Origin: Actinotalea sp.
Lineage (GTDB): Bacteria; Actinomycetota; Actinomycetes; Actinomycetales; Cellulomonadaceae
DNA: 13,792 bases
Assembly (NCBI GenBank): GCA_014360395.1
Contig: JACIXM010000027.1
Coordinates: 1-13,792 of the forward strand
Direction: 5' to 3'
The position numbers and the translations under genes are program-made. A model generated the notes under the pieces. That model was not told the origin of the DNA, did not search any database, and saw nothing but the letters and a program-made list of their open reading frames with translations. Shown in pieces: positions 13,703-13,792 of the stretch (the first letter of the stretch is position 1; every line of letters starts with the position of its first letter).

Positions 13703-13792
13703 TCAGCCGGCCGGGACGACGAGGCGCTGCCCGGTCTGGATGCCGCCGTCCGTCAGTCCGTTGAGCCGGGCGATGTGCGCGACGACGTCCCG
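13703..13792 (-). CDS. LysM peptidoglycan-binding protein, C-terminal end only
   Basis: The last 29 codons of a minus-strand gene whose start lies beyond the right edge. The peptide includes VVAHIARLNGLTDG followed by GIQTGQRLVVPAG, which is the second half of a LysM repeat: an IARLNGL helix, the GGIQTGQRL turn and the final VVPA strand. LysM domains bind N-acetylglucosamine in peptidoglycan, and the protein is expected to be cell-envelope associated. A single LysM at the extreme C-terminus, next to nrdR, matches small LysM proteins found beside lexA in Micrococcales. The gap of 141 bp to nrdR holds the nrdR promoter. Confidence 0.8.
   Translation of the reverse strand, partial: RDVVAHIARLNGLTDGGIQTGQRLVVPAG

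Noticed and set aside
1..13792. CRISPR array, tRNA, rRNA, insertion sequence or phage genes
   Set aside because: No regularly spaced repeats, no cloverleaf-like or rRNA-like segments, and no transposase or integrase motifs were seen on either strand.

Overview
The window is about 13.8 kb of very GC-rich, gene-dense DNA. Third codon positions are almost all G or C, GTG starts are frequent, and genes are tightly packed. Together with a HelD-type RNA polymerase recycling helicase, a PAC2 protein, a REC-PP2C phosphatase and an nrdR next to a LysM gene, this points to an actinobacterium, most likely of the Micrococcales (Cellulomonas-like). The genus is inferred. I see no insertion sequence, phage gene, CRISPR array, tRNA or rRNA.

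Layout. (1) Positions 1-346, minus strand: the first 79 codons of an MFS transporter, broken near 110-117. There it meets a different reading frame that resembles part of a sugar-phosphate mutase. This is either an assembly chimera or a real rearrangement. (2) 354-4665, minus strand: a PAC2-family protein preceded by a compact three-gene signalling operon. In transcription order this is a receiver-PP2C phosphatase, a CHASE3-like/HAMP histidine kinase and a stand-alone Rcp1-type receiver. None has a DNA-binding domain. (3) 4666-4895: a divergent control region with three inverted repeats and two candidate -10 boxes. (4) 4896-7187, plus strand: HelD-like helicase. It converges on a membrane-anchored matrixin-like zinc protease (7198-8097, minus), and the two stop codons lie in opposite arms of one hairpin. 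(5) 8212-12401, plus strand: serA-like D-3-phosphoglycerate dehydrogenase, a YghZ/Gpr-type aldo/keto reductase and a FadD-type acyl-CoA ligase. Each has a candidate -10 hexamer ending exactly 6 nt before its start codon, suggesting leaderless transcripts. The fadD promoter also carries an 18-bp TetR-operator-like palindrome. (6) 12432-13792, minus strand: an unrecognised helical protein, nrdR and the C-terminal end of a LysM protein.

How the parts may work together. The signalling operon looks like an environmental input (kinase) feeding two receivers, one of which drives a phosphatase of the RsbU class that normally controls sigma-factor partner switching. HelD would act on stalled RNA polymerase, so the divergent region may join two transcription-stress functions. 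SerA, the aldo/keto reductase and FadD serve serine synthesis, carbonyl detoxification and fatty-acid activation, and appear independently promoted. NrdR is the global repressor of ribonucleotide reductase genes. No complete new system is evident. The best leads are the junction at the left edge, the output-less signalling trio and the regulatory palindromes.
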